Part shown: one piece after another, positions 1-10,515 of the stretch | Numbering within the stretch: position 1 is the stretch's first letter | Layout: every line of letters starts with the position of its first letter | From: Knoxdaviesia capensis | Taxonomy: Eukaryota > Ascomycota > Sordariomycetes > Microascales > Gondwanamycetaceae | DNA length: 64,000 nt | Reading direction: 5' to 3' | Assembly: GCA_001510575.1 (NCBI GenBank) | Contig: LNGK01000005.1 | Location: forward strand, 434,001 to 498,000 | Position numbers and translations under genes: made by a program | The notes under the pieces: model-generated | What the model saw: the letters and a program-made list of their open reading frames with translations, nothing else | Database searches by the model: none | Told to the model about the DNA's origin: nothing

Positions 1-507
1 GTCTGGGTCTTCTACTTCGGCGCTGCTCCGTCCTGCGTTCCCCGTGCCTACATCGACTCGTTCTCGCTCGCCAAGGAGTCCACCCTCACCCAACAACCCC
101 TCGGCAACTACGGCAACACCGGCCGCCCCGAGACTTCGACTTCCGTCCAGCCCCCGCAGATGTACACCTCGGCCCAGCTGAACGGCTTCGAGACCTCGTC
201 GCCCGTCACCGGCGTGGCCCCGGGTGCCCGCAACTCGACCATGGCCGGCTTCGGCTCGACCCCGGCTGCTGGCCTTAACAAGGCCACCCCCATGGCCGCC
301 GATACCGAGGTGGTGCCCCCGACCGAGTACCCCTACCGCGCGAAGGCCATCTACAGCTACGAGGCCAACCCCGACGACCTCAACGAGATCTCCTTCGCCA
401 AACACGAAATCATCGAGGTCAGCGATGTCAGCGGCCGCTGGTGGCAAGCAAGAAAGGAAAATGGCGAGACGGGTATTGCCCCCAGCAATTACCTTATCTT
501 GCTATAG
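1..507 (+). CDS. SHO1: High-osmolarity signalling protein Sho1, C-terminal part
   Basis: This is the 3' end of a gene that starts before the window; 168 residues remain and reading is open from base 1. Sho1 is a plasma-membrane osmosensor/adaptor that recruits the MAPKK Pbs2 through its SH3 domain in the HOG pathway. The first residues (VWVFYFG) look like the end of the fourth membrane segment. They are followed by a linker of about 100 residues rich in Ser, Thr and Pro, and then a C-terminal SH3 domain running from PYRAKAIYSYEANP through the WW pair (GRWWQARK) to the typical ending GIAPSNYLILL at the stop. The domain order and exact C-terminus match the family, so the assignment is firm. The four-helix N-terminal part cannot be checked here. 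Confidence 0.95.
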   Translation, partial: VWVFYFGAAPSCVPRAYIDSFSLAKESTLTQQPLGNYGNTGRPETSTSVQPPQMYTSAQLNGFETSSPVTGVAPGARNSTMAGFGSTPAAGLNKATPMAADTEVVPPTEYPYRAKAIYSYEANPDDLNEISFAKHEIIEVSDVSGRWWQARKENGETGIAPSNYLILL

Positions 508-1810
508 AGGCCACATCGCTCCTCGGTTTCTGTTTTCTTTGAATCACATCACGCAATGCATCATCCACTCGCATCAACTTTTTTTTAACGACCATGACCC
601 AGTAGGCGGTCCAGAACCGATCCTCTTTCTCAACCAACACCACCACGTGATATGTTTTTTGTTCTAGATGCTGCATTACCCCGGGCAATCCCCGTCCCGG
701 GGTGTTTTTCTATCCTTCCCAGAAAATGGAGTGATCGTGTACTCTCGTTAATCTCTTTCTTTTTTTTTTTCTTTCTCTTACGGCTCGAGTTGCTTCTATA
801 TGTTTGAGTGCTGCTTGTCGTGTGTATCCACCACTTTTTTGGTTTCGTTTTCGGTTGGATTTTATTTGGTCTTGCTTTTTTGTTACCCAGCTGTGTTCTT
901 TTCTCTGTTACTTCTTCGTCACTCTCTCTTTTTTCCTTTTTCTCCTATCCGGGGTATCTTTCTCAGGCGAAGCGATCGCAAAAGTCCTTCTCCACAACTC
1001 TTAAACGCCAAACCACCTCTTCGTGTCCCCCTAACCGCCCCACGCCTGCGTGCACGAAAGCGCCAGCATCGCTACAACGATGATCTCCCTGGCTTTTCTT
1101 CACCCTCCTCGATACCCCCTCTATTTTTTTTCAAACTGGCATTGGAGGGGATTTTGTTACGTTTTAGATTAACGAAAGTTTTCTTGATTTTGCTATTTTA
1201 TTTCTTATTCAGGGACTCCCGTTTCTTCTTTTTTGCTGCTGAGGTTGATGAGGTTTATGGAATGCCGTCTTGCTTTGTAGTGTCTTCCGTCGTCCCTGCG
1301 TTCTTGCTGGTTCTGTCCATCGTCTCTGTTTTGTCTTGAACTATCTACATAGCACACACACTGTGTTTGCAGGAGGTTCGTCAGACTTTCTCTTCGGTCT
1401 CTGCAATCTATGTTGGTGTGTTCGCTCTTGCGTCCAGGCTTTCTTATTCCTCGTTTCTTGTTTTCTCTGGAGTATTCTTGTTTGGGAACTTGGGGTTCCA
1501 TTTTTTTTTCTTGTGTCTGGGAGATGGGTTTAGCTTATTGCTTCTTTTGTTTATATATTCTTTTTGGTTCCATGTGTGTGCCACTGTGAGTTGGAATGTG
1601 CGTGTGCTTGGGGAACAGGGTAAGTGGGGCCAGAGAATGCGAGGAGGTGCATCTATCATGTGGCAGAGTTCACCGGCACTGGATATGGGCATATCGTAGT
1701 ATGTGTGGGCAATTTCATGTGAATCATTCATTCATTGAGATTCGTCTAGAGGGAAAGCAAGGAAAAGAAAGAACAACAACAGGGCTTCCAGACGCCCCGG
1801 GCCCGGACTC
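508..1810. other. Intergenic, converging 3' regions of SHO1 and SPC19
   Basis: The stretch is T-rich on the + strand from about 750 to 1560 and shows no reading frame with protein-like composition. It probably holds the 3' UTRs of the two converging genes. No RNA gene or repeat was seen apart from T and CT runs. Confidence 0.6.
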
Positions 1811-2564
1811 TCACGAAACCTCGGTCCGCCACCGCAGCTCCCGCTCCTTCTGCCGCACCTCCATCTCCAACCGCTCAACGCTGTACTTCAGCGCCTCCTT
1901 CCGCTGGACGACCGCGCGCGCGCGCAGCCGGGCGCCGCCGACATCCGCGCTGCTGAGGCGAGCGGCCTTACCGCTCGGCGCGCGCGCGGAGCCGGGCGGC
2001 GCGCCGCGTTTCGCGCCGGCGGGCGCGGCGGGCGCGGCGGAGCTGTCGCGGCGCACCACGCGGCCCTGCAGCAGCTCGCTGCGCGCCTTGAGCGTCTCGA
2101 TGCGGCGCTCGGTGCGCTGCACCTGGCGGTCGGCGCGGTCCAGCAGGGCCGCCACCTGCGGGCCGAGCTCGTCGCGCAGCGACGCTTCGGCGGCCGCGAG
2201 GGTGTGCTGCGGGATGAGTTCGTAGTGCTGCGGGGTTCGGCGGGTCCAACCGTGGTTTTTTTCCTGTCAGCGCTTCGGGGGCCTTGTACGGTTACACCGG
2301 GGGGGGNNNNNNNNNNNNNNNNNNNNNNNNNNNNNNNNNNNNNGGGGGGTAGAAGGGGCCGTGTGGGAAGAACGCGGGGGGAGGCGAAGGCAAGGAAGAG
2401 AGAGGGGAGGGGGAGCCGCGTACCCGCGTGATCTTCAACACCGACGTCAGCCGCGGGAAATCCGACACGCCGGACTCCAGCGTGGCGACCGACGCCGACA
2501 GGCTGGTCAGCGCCGACTGCAGCGCGGCCACGCAGTCGGCGTACGTGGCGCCGTGGGACGACAT
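1811..2564 (-). CDS. SPC19: DASH complex subunit Spc19
   Basis: Two exons: 2424-2564 and 1811-2227, giving 185 residues. Spc19 is part of the DASH/Dam1 ring that couples kinetochores to spindle microtubules. The N-terminus has the family pattern: a short helix, then LESGVSDFPRLTSVLKITR. After splicing this continues as HYELIPQHTLAAAEASL and a coiled-coil stretch, VAALLDRADRQVQRTERRIE. A linker rich in Ala, Pro and Arg follows, then a second charged helix at the C-terminus. The donor (GTACGC at 2423) and acceptor (CCGCAG before 2227) join in phase 0. The intron contains a 37-base assembly gap, so its true length is unknown; the coding sequence is untouched. The acceptor was chosen because it restores the HYEL motif. 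Confidence 0.88.
2307..2343. other. Assembly gap (37 N)
   Basis: A run of N inside the SPC19 intron, flanked on both sides by runs of six or more G. A G-homopolymer or G-quadruplex-forming tract is a likely reason for the break. Confidence 0.95.
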
Positions 2565-4362
2565 TTCGCTGTTCTTCTTCTTCTTCTTCGTCGTCTTGGT
2601 TCGTCGGCTTCGTGCAGTCCGTCGGTGTCCGCTTATGCTGCTTCTGTCGAGCGTGGGCAGTGTCGAAAGTATTGGGTATTAGAGTAGTGTTGTGGAGGTC
2701 TGTGGCAGGGTTTCACGTGGGAATCTGGGGTAAAAGGGGAGAGGGAACTGTCGTTGCAGTGGCGTGTTGTTCAATTGAGCAGGATTGTTGATTTCTGGGC
2801 GACGTGACTCTTCAAGCTAAAAGGTGACGCGGGGCGTCGAACGCGGTGATTGGCTCAAATTCCACAGTTACAACAAGGGTCTAACCCTATTGGTGTGTTC
2901 AAGCCGGGTTAGGGTCTGGGGATGCTTCACGATCGACTCGGTCACTGGAGTTGGAAAGTCACAGATGCATAAATTTACAAGTCTATTACTACTCCCAGTT
3001 TTGTATTTAGTATACTAGCCATGAGCACACGACACCGATCAGCAGAGACCCGGACCACGGCGTGCGGGTCTATGGTCCGTGATACTCACGGAGGGGCTCA
3101 TGTAATGATATATCGTTAAGCTACCGCCGCAGGAGCTCTAGAGCGCGGTCCGCGAGGGAGAGCCGCGGGGAGGACCAGTGCATGTGTTTCGCTCTACGCT
3201 GGTTTCCGTTTATCTTCGCGGGCTCCACGCCCGAACCCCGCACGCCGTGAAGAATGGGTTTGCTCCATGTGATTCGACCCAGCGTCCCCGGTCTCCGGAA
3301 GCTGGCGGGCCAAGCACAGCACCGGGGTCGGGGGTCCTGTTGAAAGCCCACGCGGATGATGCACCTGGCTGACCGAGGGGCACGTCCGCTGGACTCGGGC
3401 GGCATTCCTCGACGGAACAGGAACCGCCAGCCATAGAGGGTCTTTGTGTGAATAAGAGCCGCGGGGGTATGTCCCGGCTGCGTTTAGAGACGGCAGTATC
3501 CCTGGCAACGCACCTACGCTCTGCCGCGACCCTCTGTTGCTCGTGTACTGGCCAGCGCAGGCCGCACCGGGCGGGTAGACCCAACCGGTGATATGCCGGT
3601 GTGCGGATACAAACCAGGAGCACTTCGTTTCCGTGCCGAGCAACAAGAGCGCGAGACGTGTGGTTGCGATCTCGATAAAGTCATCGCAAGGTCCAGAGGT
3701 CATAAAGTCCAGGTTCCGCAGTACTGCGAGTCGATCCCGCGGCAGCCGTTCTTTTGCAATACCTGCATCGAACAAGACGACCATAGTGTGCCTTCCTGGG
3801 CCACGAGCTCTCTCTCGTAGGCCAGCTGTCTGCAGTAGATGCCTCAAACTCATGCCATCTGGATGCTTTTCAACGCGGAGGCCAGCGCAGGCAGTCTAAG
3901 TCCCGAAGTGGTGAGTCTATCGTTCTAGGATAAGGATAAATAGCTTTTGAGAGGTGGAGGTGATGTGAGTTCGGGAAAGGGAAAGGGGGAAGTCTGGTGC
4001 TTTTATATGCGCGCTTGGTGGAGCTGGCATGATTCATCTGTGAGAGTCATGAATCATGGAAACTTGGTGAGGGGCGAAGCAGCAGTCAACCGTTTGTCAG
4101 GCGCGGTAGTGGGGAATAGGCGCTGTAAGTGGAATGATCAGGCGCTACGTGCCCAAGCTGTAGCGTAAGGCGGCCCTGTATAAATCCTGTTGGCTAGAAA
4201 GAAAGAAAAATTTTAAATGTAAATTCTTTTAAAAAAAAAAAGAAGAAAATTGAAAAAAAAAGAGTTTGCGTGAACCAGGAATCACGGTGTCAGTCGCACC
4301 TTCCCCTCTTGCAAACATTGATCTCCAGCACCCGGCAGTTGCCAACAGCCGCCAACGCAAGC
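2565..4362. other. Intergenic, divergent SPC19 / SET-domain gene
   Basis: This interval separates two divergently transcribed genes. It contains TTAGGG-like motifs at 2878-2912, an inverted-repeat block at 3020-3102, and a GC-rich stretch at 3120-3900. That stretch holds a 219-codon minus-strand ORF (3194-3853) and several overlapping ORFs, none with recognisable protein features. An A/T-rich segment at 4195-4265 lies just before the SET-domain gene and could be its core promoter. Confidence 0.5.
3020..3102. repeat. Nested inverted repeats, possible hairpin
   Basis: Outer arms CATGAGC (3020-3026) and GCTCATG (3096-3102) are exact reverse complements. Inner arms CGGACCA (3051-3057) and TGGTCCG (3073-3079) are also exact. 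Together they could form an interrupted stem of about 83 nt. A transcribed structured RNA or a protein-binding palindrome is possible; nothing identifies a family. Confidence 0.45.
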
Positions 4363-5763
4363 ATGTCTGCAGAGGCATACGATAAGCTGCTGCAGTGGGC
4401 AGCCACGAAAGACATTGTGCTGAACGGCATCACGCCGATGCAGCTTCCGGGGCGCGGAACCGGCGTTGTGGCCACCAGAGATCTCCAGGTAAGCGTCTCC
4501 GGAGTTTGGGTCTTTGAGGGGGTGAAGGGTTGAACACGGGGGGACGCGGACTAACACGGCTGTATGTCTCTCCAGTCCGGCGAGACCATTCTCACCGTCC
4601 CGACCAAGACGTTCCGCACGCGCGACACCGTCCGCCGCAGCCTGGTCAAGAACCTGGCCGCCGGGCTGTCGTCCCATGCACTCCTGGCAGCCGACCTGGC
4701 GTGGGACGCGGCGCGGGAGCTGCGAGCGTCGGCCGCCGCCGGTGATGGTGCCCGGACGCCGGCGCAGCGACCTGTCCGCGGCGGCGACCCGGACCTGGCG
4801 GTCTGGCGTGGCGTGTTCCCGACCCGCGCCGAGCTGGCGGCCGGGTGTCCGGTGATGTGGCCGACCGAGGTGCTGGGCCTGCTGCCGACGGCCGCACACT
4901 CCAAAGTCATAGCCCGGCGCGCCGACTTCGCCCACGACTGGGCCGCCGTGCGCACCGGCCTGAACTTCCCCGACCCTGCCGCCGCCGCCGCCGCCGCCGC
5001 CGCCGATCCCACCGCCGCCTCGCCGCGCCCGCTCGTCTTCGGCGAAGAGGACTACCTGTACGCGTGGATACTCGTCAACACGCGCGGCTTCTACGACTCG
5101 TCGTCGCCAGCCATGCGCCGCCTGCCCGCGCGCGACCGCCTGGCCCTGCAGCCCGTGGTCGACCTGTTCAACCACGCCGACCCCCCCAGCGCGCGCGCCG
5201 CGCCGGGCGCGCTGGCCTTCCGCGTCGTGGCCGAGCGCGCAATCCCCGCCGGCGAGGAGGTGTGCCTGCGCTACGGCGCGCACGCCAGCGACGTGCTGCT
5301 CGCGGACTACGGCTTCGTGCCCGCGCACAACGCCGGCGACGCGGTGCTGCTGGACGACGTCCTCGTGCCGCGCATCCCGCGCGCCGTCGTGGCCGAGCTG
5401 CGGGCCGCGCAGTTCGCCGGCACGTACGCGGTCGATCGCGCCACGCCGGGGTGTCACCGCACGCAGGTCGCGCTGCGGGCCGCTCTGCCGGAGCAGCGCG
5501 GGCGGTGGGCGGCGTTTGTGCGGAGCGGCGACGACGCCGACCCGCGCGTGCAGGCGCTGGTCGACGCGCTTCTCGTCGAGGTCCTCGAGGAGTACCTGGC
5601 CATCGTGCTGGCGCAGACCGCCGCCGTGGCGTCTGCGCCCGGGCTCCTGGATGCGCGCCACAGCCTGCTGGCGGCGCGCTGGGCGCAGATCCGGGAGATC
5701 GTCGAGGCGGTGTTGCAACTCACCCGGGCGCGTGTGGACCGCGTCCAGAATGGGCCGAACTAG
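4363..5763 (+). CDS. SET-domain protein lysine methyltransferase (Rubisco-LSMT/SETD type)
   Basis: Two exons, 4363-4488 and 4576-5763, joined in phase 0 (donor CAG|GTAAGC, acceptor TCTCCAG), giving 437 residues. The N-terminus has the class pattern LLQWAATKDI...GRGTGVVATRDLQSGETILTVP. The interrupted SET domain follows, with DLFNHAD (about residues 238-244) carrying the conserved Asn-His of the AdoMet pocket, and then RYGAHASDVLLADYGF (about 274-289). The C-terminal region would be the LSMT-type substrate-binding domain. Fungal members methylate lysines of ribosomal or elongation proteins; the substrate here cannot be told. A poly-Ala run of ten or so residues near position 175 lies in the variable insert of the SET domain. 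Third codon positions are almost all G or C, which creates long false ORFs on the other strand. Confidence 0.88.
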
Positions 5764-7208
5764 GTGTTCTGGTTCCGTGTCTGGAGGCAGCTCACCGCGT
5801 GGTCTGGCGCAGTGTGCTTAACAAAGCGAAGCAATCGTGTATCCCCGAAGTTGTGTCCCCAGACACGCCTTTCACAGAGAAGGTCTCAGCCGCATCTGGG
5901 GGTTGCAAGACACGCTCTCCGGCCACACAGCCCCAAGCCTCAACCCCCAATCTCCCACACGGCTCCCAAAACGAGTTTCACGCACGCCAACAGTTCAAGA
6001 GAGACCTCTCAGTCCTGCCGCGTGTCCACACCAGCCGCACGAGCGCGCCGGCATGATTTGCAGAACACTAAAAGAAAAACAGAGACGTGCCGACTGAGAC
6101 CTACACTACTGTACGCACACAGGGACAGTGTGTCCAGTTTCCCGCTCGAACTGGACCACCTCCACTTCCAGAAGAAATCTCACGGGAGATGCGAGTTCAA
6201 TTAGAAAAGATGGGGTGAGACAGGAGGGAAATGCAATGCCTTGACCTGGGGTGTTGGAGAGCAAGTGTGGCGGTGTTCCTGCGTGCTCTCATTCCATGGG
6301 AGAACACGTTGATCTGTCCCTCTCATGTCAGGGACGGCCACACACACACACACACACACGAGTGACCTCGGCGCTCCCTCACCGGAACTACCAGCTACCA
6401 ACTACCGACGGCTTCCGTATTTCTCGCCGGCGACTGATCACCCAACGCACAGCTGCATATACGGGCCATGCATTTCTCCCTGTTTGTTTGCTTCTGGTGC
6501 TGCCTGCACCCGGGCGGGCCGATTTCTTTTCTTTTTGGCGGGGACAGGCCGCGGGACCCGGCATATACGCCGCCGAGTGTGGCGCGAATTACAAGATCTG
6601 CCTCCTCTCTCTCTCTCTCTCTCGATTCCCCGGGAGGGAGCCAGAACTGAGCGCGATCGGCCCAGGGTCTCCTACTGTATCGGACAATATATTTTTTCGT
6701 TTCTTCTTTTAATTAAATGCGCGCTCTCTCTCTCTCTCTCGCCCGCCCTTGCGCCTCGCCAATCGACGAGCAAGCCCCCGTGTCTGCAGGCAGGCGGTCG
6801 CGCCCCGGCAGGAGTGTGCGTTTGCGTGGTTGTTTGTATGTATGTGGTCGCACGTCCGGGCGATGCACAGCATATACGGACATTGGCAAGTGGCCCTGTT
6901 CACGCGCTGTGGCGGCTGGGTGGCTTGCATGACGGGCGGATTCGCAGCAGCGAGATCTCCCGGTGTGGGTTCGGGCTGGCTTTGCAGAGGGAGAGAGAGT
7001 GGTGCTTTTTGTAGATGCTATATTTGGCTCTGGGTGGCGTAGAAGAACGGCCGAACGCCCAACGCCAGCATCTCCATCCCAGCCAGCATCACTATCACCA
7101 TCACCAGTATCATCACCGACCTCCATCAGTACCAACATCAACATCAACACCACCAGCTGGATACAGCCGCCACCGCGCGTCCTGCCAGCCGGCGCCCCAA
7201 CACACACA
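5764..7208. other. Intergenic with CA and CT microsatellites
   Basis: No credible gene was seen. Simple repeats include a CA run at about 6339-6360 and CT runs at 6602-6624 and 6725-6741. ORFs here are short and take their composition from the repeats. This begins an 8.5 kb stretch without a confident gene. Confidence 0.5.
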
Positions 7209-7261
7209 AGAGCAACAACAACGACAACAACAACGACAACAACAACAACAACAACAACAAC
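7209..7261. repeat. (CAA)n-type microsatellite
   Basis: An interrupted CAA tract lies directly before copy A of the Pol III-type element. The second copy, at 32.6 kb, also has a CAA tract upstream, so the tract may be linked to the element. Confidence 0.85.
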
Positions 7262-7262
7262 A

Positions 7263-7510
7263 TTGAGTATACCTTATAAGGGCCTGTAGAGTTGTTGTCT
7301 TTCGCCGAGAAGGCGGCCGGGCAGTACCCGGTTCAGGACAAACTCGTGCATTTGGTGGAACGGTGATCGACCCTGCTTGACAAACCGACGAGTCGCGGGT
7401 TCGAATTCCCTCGGGGGATTTGGGCTCGACAAACCACGATCGGCCGGACGGCGGCGAAGAGATGTAGTCCTATCGAAGCTGGGCGGATACCAGCGGACGA
7501 ACTCTTTTTT
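7263..7510 (+). repeat. Dispersed Pol III-type tRNA-like element, copy A
   Basis: This 248-nt unit recurs at 32639-32857. Both begin with the same segment containing a TATA-like stretch (TATACCTTATAAGG, 7268-7281), and both end in a T6 run (7505-7510) typical of RNA polymerase III termination. Inside are a degenerate A-box (TGGTGGAACGG near 7353) and a B-box (GGTTCGAATTCC near 7398). Near the 5' end are two short hairpins, CGCC/GGCG and CCGGG/CCCGG; the second copy keeps the latter with a G-U pair. It lacks the paired acceptor stem of a real tRNA. It may be a tRNA-derived SINE or a structured Pol III non-coding RNA; I do not recognise the family. Confidence 0.7.
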
Positions 7511-10438
7511 GTATCCTGTAGTTATTAATTAAATGGTGGATTTCCTTTTTTTGGATTGAACTGGGTGGTTGGGTGAGAGGAGACTGGTTAAAAAAAAAGA
7601 ATAAAAAAAGAATAAAATTGACACTTTTTTTTTTGGCTCAAGGCTGGCTGGCAGTTGAGGCTTGTTGTCGGTGATGGTGATGGTTTTTTTTTTTTTTTGT
7701 TCTACCGTCCGTCCTTCCCTGGACATACAGTAAGTAATACCTCTCTTGTGTGTTGTAGTAGTTACCTGTCAAACACGAGGATATAAAAATACCTACACCT
7801 CCATCCAGTCGCCATCCAGCCACCCTACAAAGTCCCTCTTCACTCGGCGCATAACGCAGCGGGTGCACGGCGCGGGCGTATTGGTCCGTTGCTGAGAGCA
7901 AGAAGAAGGCGACCAAAATGGCTGGTGGGTTACGGCCGTGGCGGCGCCTCCGTCTTTTCTCTCTTTGCTTTATTTTGGTGTGAGGGTTTACCGCGCGCTG
8001 GCGATGTTTCAAGCGAAACCACCACTCAAGATGAGTGCCCATGCACATGCTATGCCGCGACCGGCCACCTCGTTCACTTCCTCTTCCACTTACACACACA
8101 CACACACACACACACCATCACGACCTGTCGTGCAACCACCGGCAGATCCAGCAGAGACAGCGCGCATGCGGCGGGCCAAAAAAAAAAACCACCCAGCCGG
8201 CATTTTATTTCCTCCCCGTTCATGCTTGATGGCGTCCTGGCGTCCAGTGACAAGCCGATATCGAGACTTTCCATCAGAGTTCCCCCGCGCGTGTTTCTCA
8301 CGAACCAAAGATAGAAATTACGGTTTTATTTTTCAAGTGCCCAAGGTCTGTAATCGAGGCCCTGTATGCCCGTCGTCATACAGAGCTGCAAAGTGCAATT
8401 TTAAAATTCCACACCGTGGGTGAGAGCTCGAGACCACCTCATCCAATGATCTCCCGCCGACATCGCCATAAACGCCGAGCACTGTTACATGCACAAACGG
8501 TATGCAGCCCCCGTTCGATTGGCCAGTGTGTGTTTTCATGCATTGTCTCGACAGTATTACCAGACTACCTCGACCATCTTGTCCATGCCTCTCTTTTTTT
8601 TCTTCTTTTTTTTCTTCTTTTTTTTCATGCTGTTCCCCGGCACAGAACAAGGAGATGTGGGTTGCGATCTACAAGTGAGATTCTCTAGCGAGAAAGAAAT
8701 AGGCCAATCTTAACAAGATAATGAAGCTTCCTCACCTTCCCAGTTCAAGAAAGGGCCCGGATCCCCTGCCCCCTGACAGGAGTGAAACCAAGCAGACTTG
8801 CAGGCCACACATGGTTTTGTTGAGTCCATCGCGACATTTGTGTTGATACTGGGGGGGGGGTGGGGCCGCCTTTTGGAGTGTTCATGCTCCGGGTTTGTGC
8901 ATGTCTCCCCCCCGTCAGGGTCGATGTCCTTGCCTGTTTGGTTTTGTTGCTATTGGCGACAGTTGACGTGAGATTGGCTCTCTTACAAGCTTTCAGAAGT
9001 TGCTTGGGGGAGGGAAATCATGCTTGCGTGAGAAACATGGCGCCGTCGAGTCCGCGCCAACAGCGTGACGTCGACCGTCGCCGGCTCCCAAGCAGTTCCC
9101 GGCCATGTCAAGCAGCACCAGCAATCGAGAAAGCCGCAAGAATAGCCTGATCGCAGACTGGAGGAGCCAACTCCACTCTCGCTCGAAGACGAAACACAGC
9201 GTGAGAACTTTTTCGTCTTCTTCTTGCTGCTGCCTCGTTTTAACCTTCGTGATCCCGTCATGAAATCCCCAGTATCACGGACGGGGGCCTGAAACTCGGG
9301 GGTGTGGTTCGACGACCGTGAGAAAGGGAAAAAAGAAATGGGGGTCCCGTCACCATCAACTTCGAACAAGTGACTGGAGCTTTACCGTTTTGACTTTCCC
9401 AGATACTGGAGTCTAAGGTGTGAAAGGGGGGGGCCTTGCAAGGGGAGCGGAAGGCTGCCCCCTAATATCCGGGTTGTGTGGTAGTTCTCAATTTCCAGGC
9501 GTTGGGGTTCGATGCTGGATCAGGGGTACTTCGAAGTTGGGCCAATGATATGCGCGCGATAAGTACGCTATGAGGTGCTAGCCAATAGGCTCTCACAGAT
9601 ATGGACTGCGAATTTCGTTTGGCCAATAGCCGTGTCCCGATAACAGCCTCCCGATAACAAAGTGACCCATCCAATTTCCACACAACCATCACCACAAAAG
9701 TCAGTGCTCTCTCCATCGCGTTAATTAAGGGGAACCGGCAACCTTGTCATCTTTCAAAACCTGCAGGGTGCGGATGTAACATGGACTGTCTGTGTGGTGC
9801 ACACCTTAGTACTCGGCACCTGCTGCTTCTCTCTCAAAGTCTAGTGTGTTCCCAGCGACGAACTCACAACGGGCCACAACGACACAAAAGGGCACAGGAA
9901 GTTACAGATAGGGAGGACGGGCCCGGACCAAAGAAAAAACGGATTCGGAGACATGCTCGGCTAGTACTACAGAGCGGCAAAGAAAAGAAAAAACAGCAGG
10001 TGGATTTCAGAGAGAGCAAGGACTTTTGGTCCGTCGGCGACATTTTTTTTTTTTTTTTGCACTCCAGCATTCCAGAGGAGAAAAAAGAAAGATTTTCTCT
10101 CTCGGGGAGGTCTAGGCCCTTGTTCTCCATCTCCAACGTGGTCATCGGTGGAGACTCACTGTGGACAGAAGATCCGCCACTCCCCGCCGGCGACCGAGTC
10201 TTTTTCTTCCTGGGAAGAACTTTGATACTTCAGGTGACAATGGATTTACGCCCCGGGCCACGGTGATATGGCCAAGAGCAGCCGGTCAGCCGCAAGATTC
10301 CTCTCCTTCAGAATACAGGAGAAGACCAGATGGAGGGTACTCCGGCCTGAGCGGAAGAGAAGTGTGACTTCTCATGCTTTGCAGATCCCTTCGTCAGTCC
10401 TGGTATTCTTCACCCAAAGACACACTCTTCCGGCTTTC
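7511..10438. other. Intergenic, gene-sparse
   Basis: No supported gene. It contains A/T homopolymers, an AC run at about 8092-8114, a mirror-symmetric pyrimidine tract made of T8 blocks separated by CTTC at about 8591-8626, and a G-run at 8850-8858. The ORFs overlap on both strands without protein-like composition. Confidence 0.5.
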
Positions 10439-10515
10439 ATGAACATACTGTACAGTACTGAAAGTACAGCACAGTACTGTACTGTACTGTACTACAGTAC
10501 AGTACTGTACAGAAC
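10439..10515. repeat. Long palindrome of ACTGT/ACAGT units
   Basis: The tract is built from alternating GTACTGTACTG and its reverse complement. Around the centre near 10491, arms of 13 bases are perfectly complementary with a one-base spacer, and further ACAGTACTGT palindromes lie on either side. It could extrude a cruciform or fold as a hairpin in RNA. Confidence 0.8.

Noticed and set aside
3194..3853. 219-codon minus-strand ORF with ATG
   Set aside because: Overlapped by other ORFs on both strands, no recognisable domain, no splice or promoter support. Kept only as a remark in the intergenic entry.
4282..5718. 478-codon minus-strand ORF opposite the SET-domain gene
   Set aside because: It is the mirror of a GC-rich gene with G/C third positions; the composition is Arg, Gly, Ala and Val repeats with no family, and the + strand has clear SET motifs.
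7350..7420. Calling the Pol III-type element a standard tRNA gene
   Set aside because: It has A- and B-box-like parts, but no 7-bp acceptor stem and no regular anticodon arm can be drawn.
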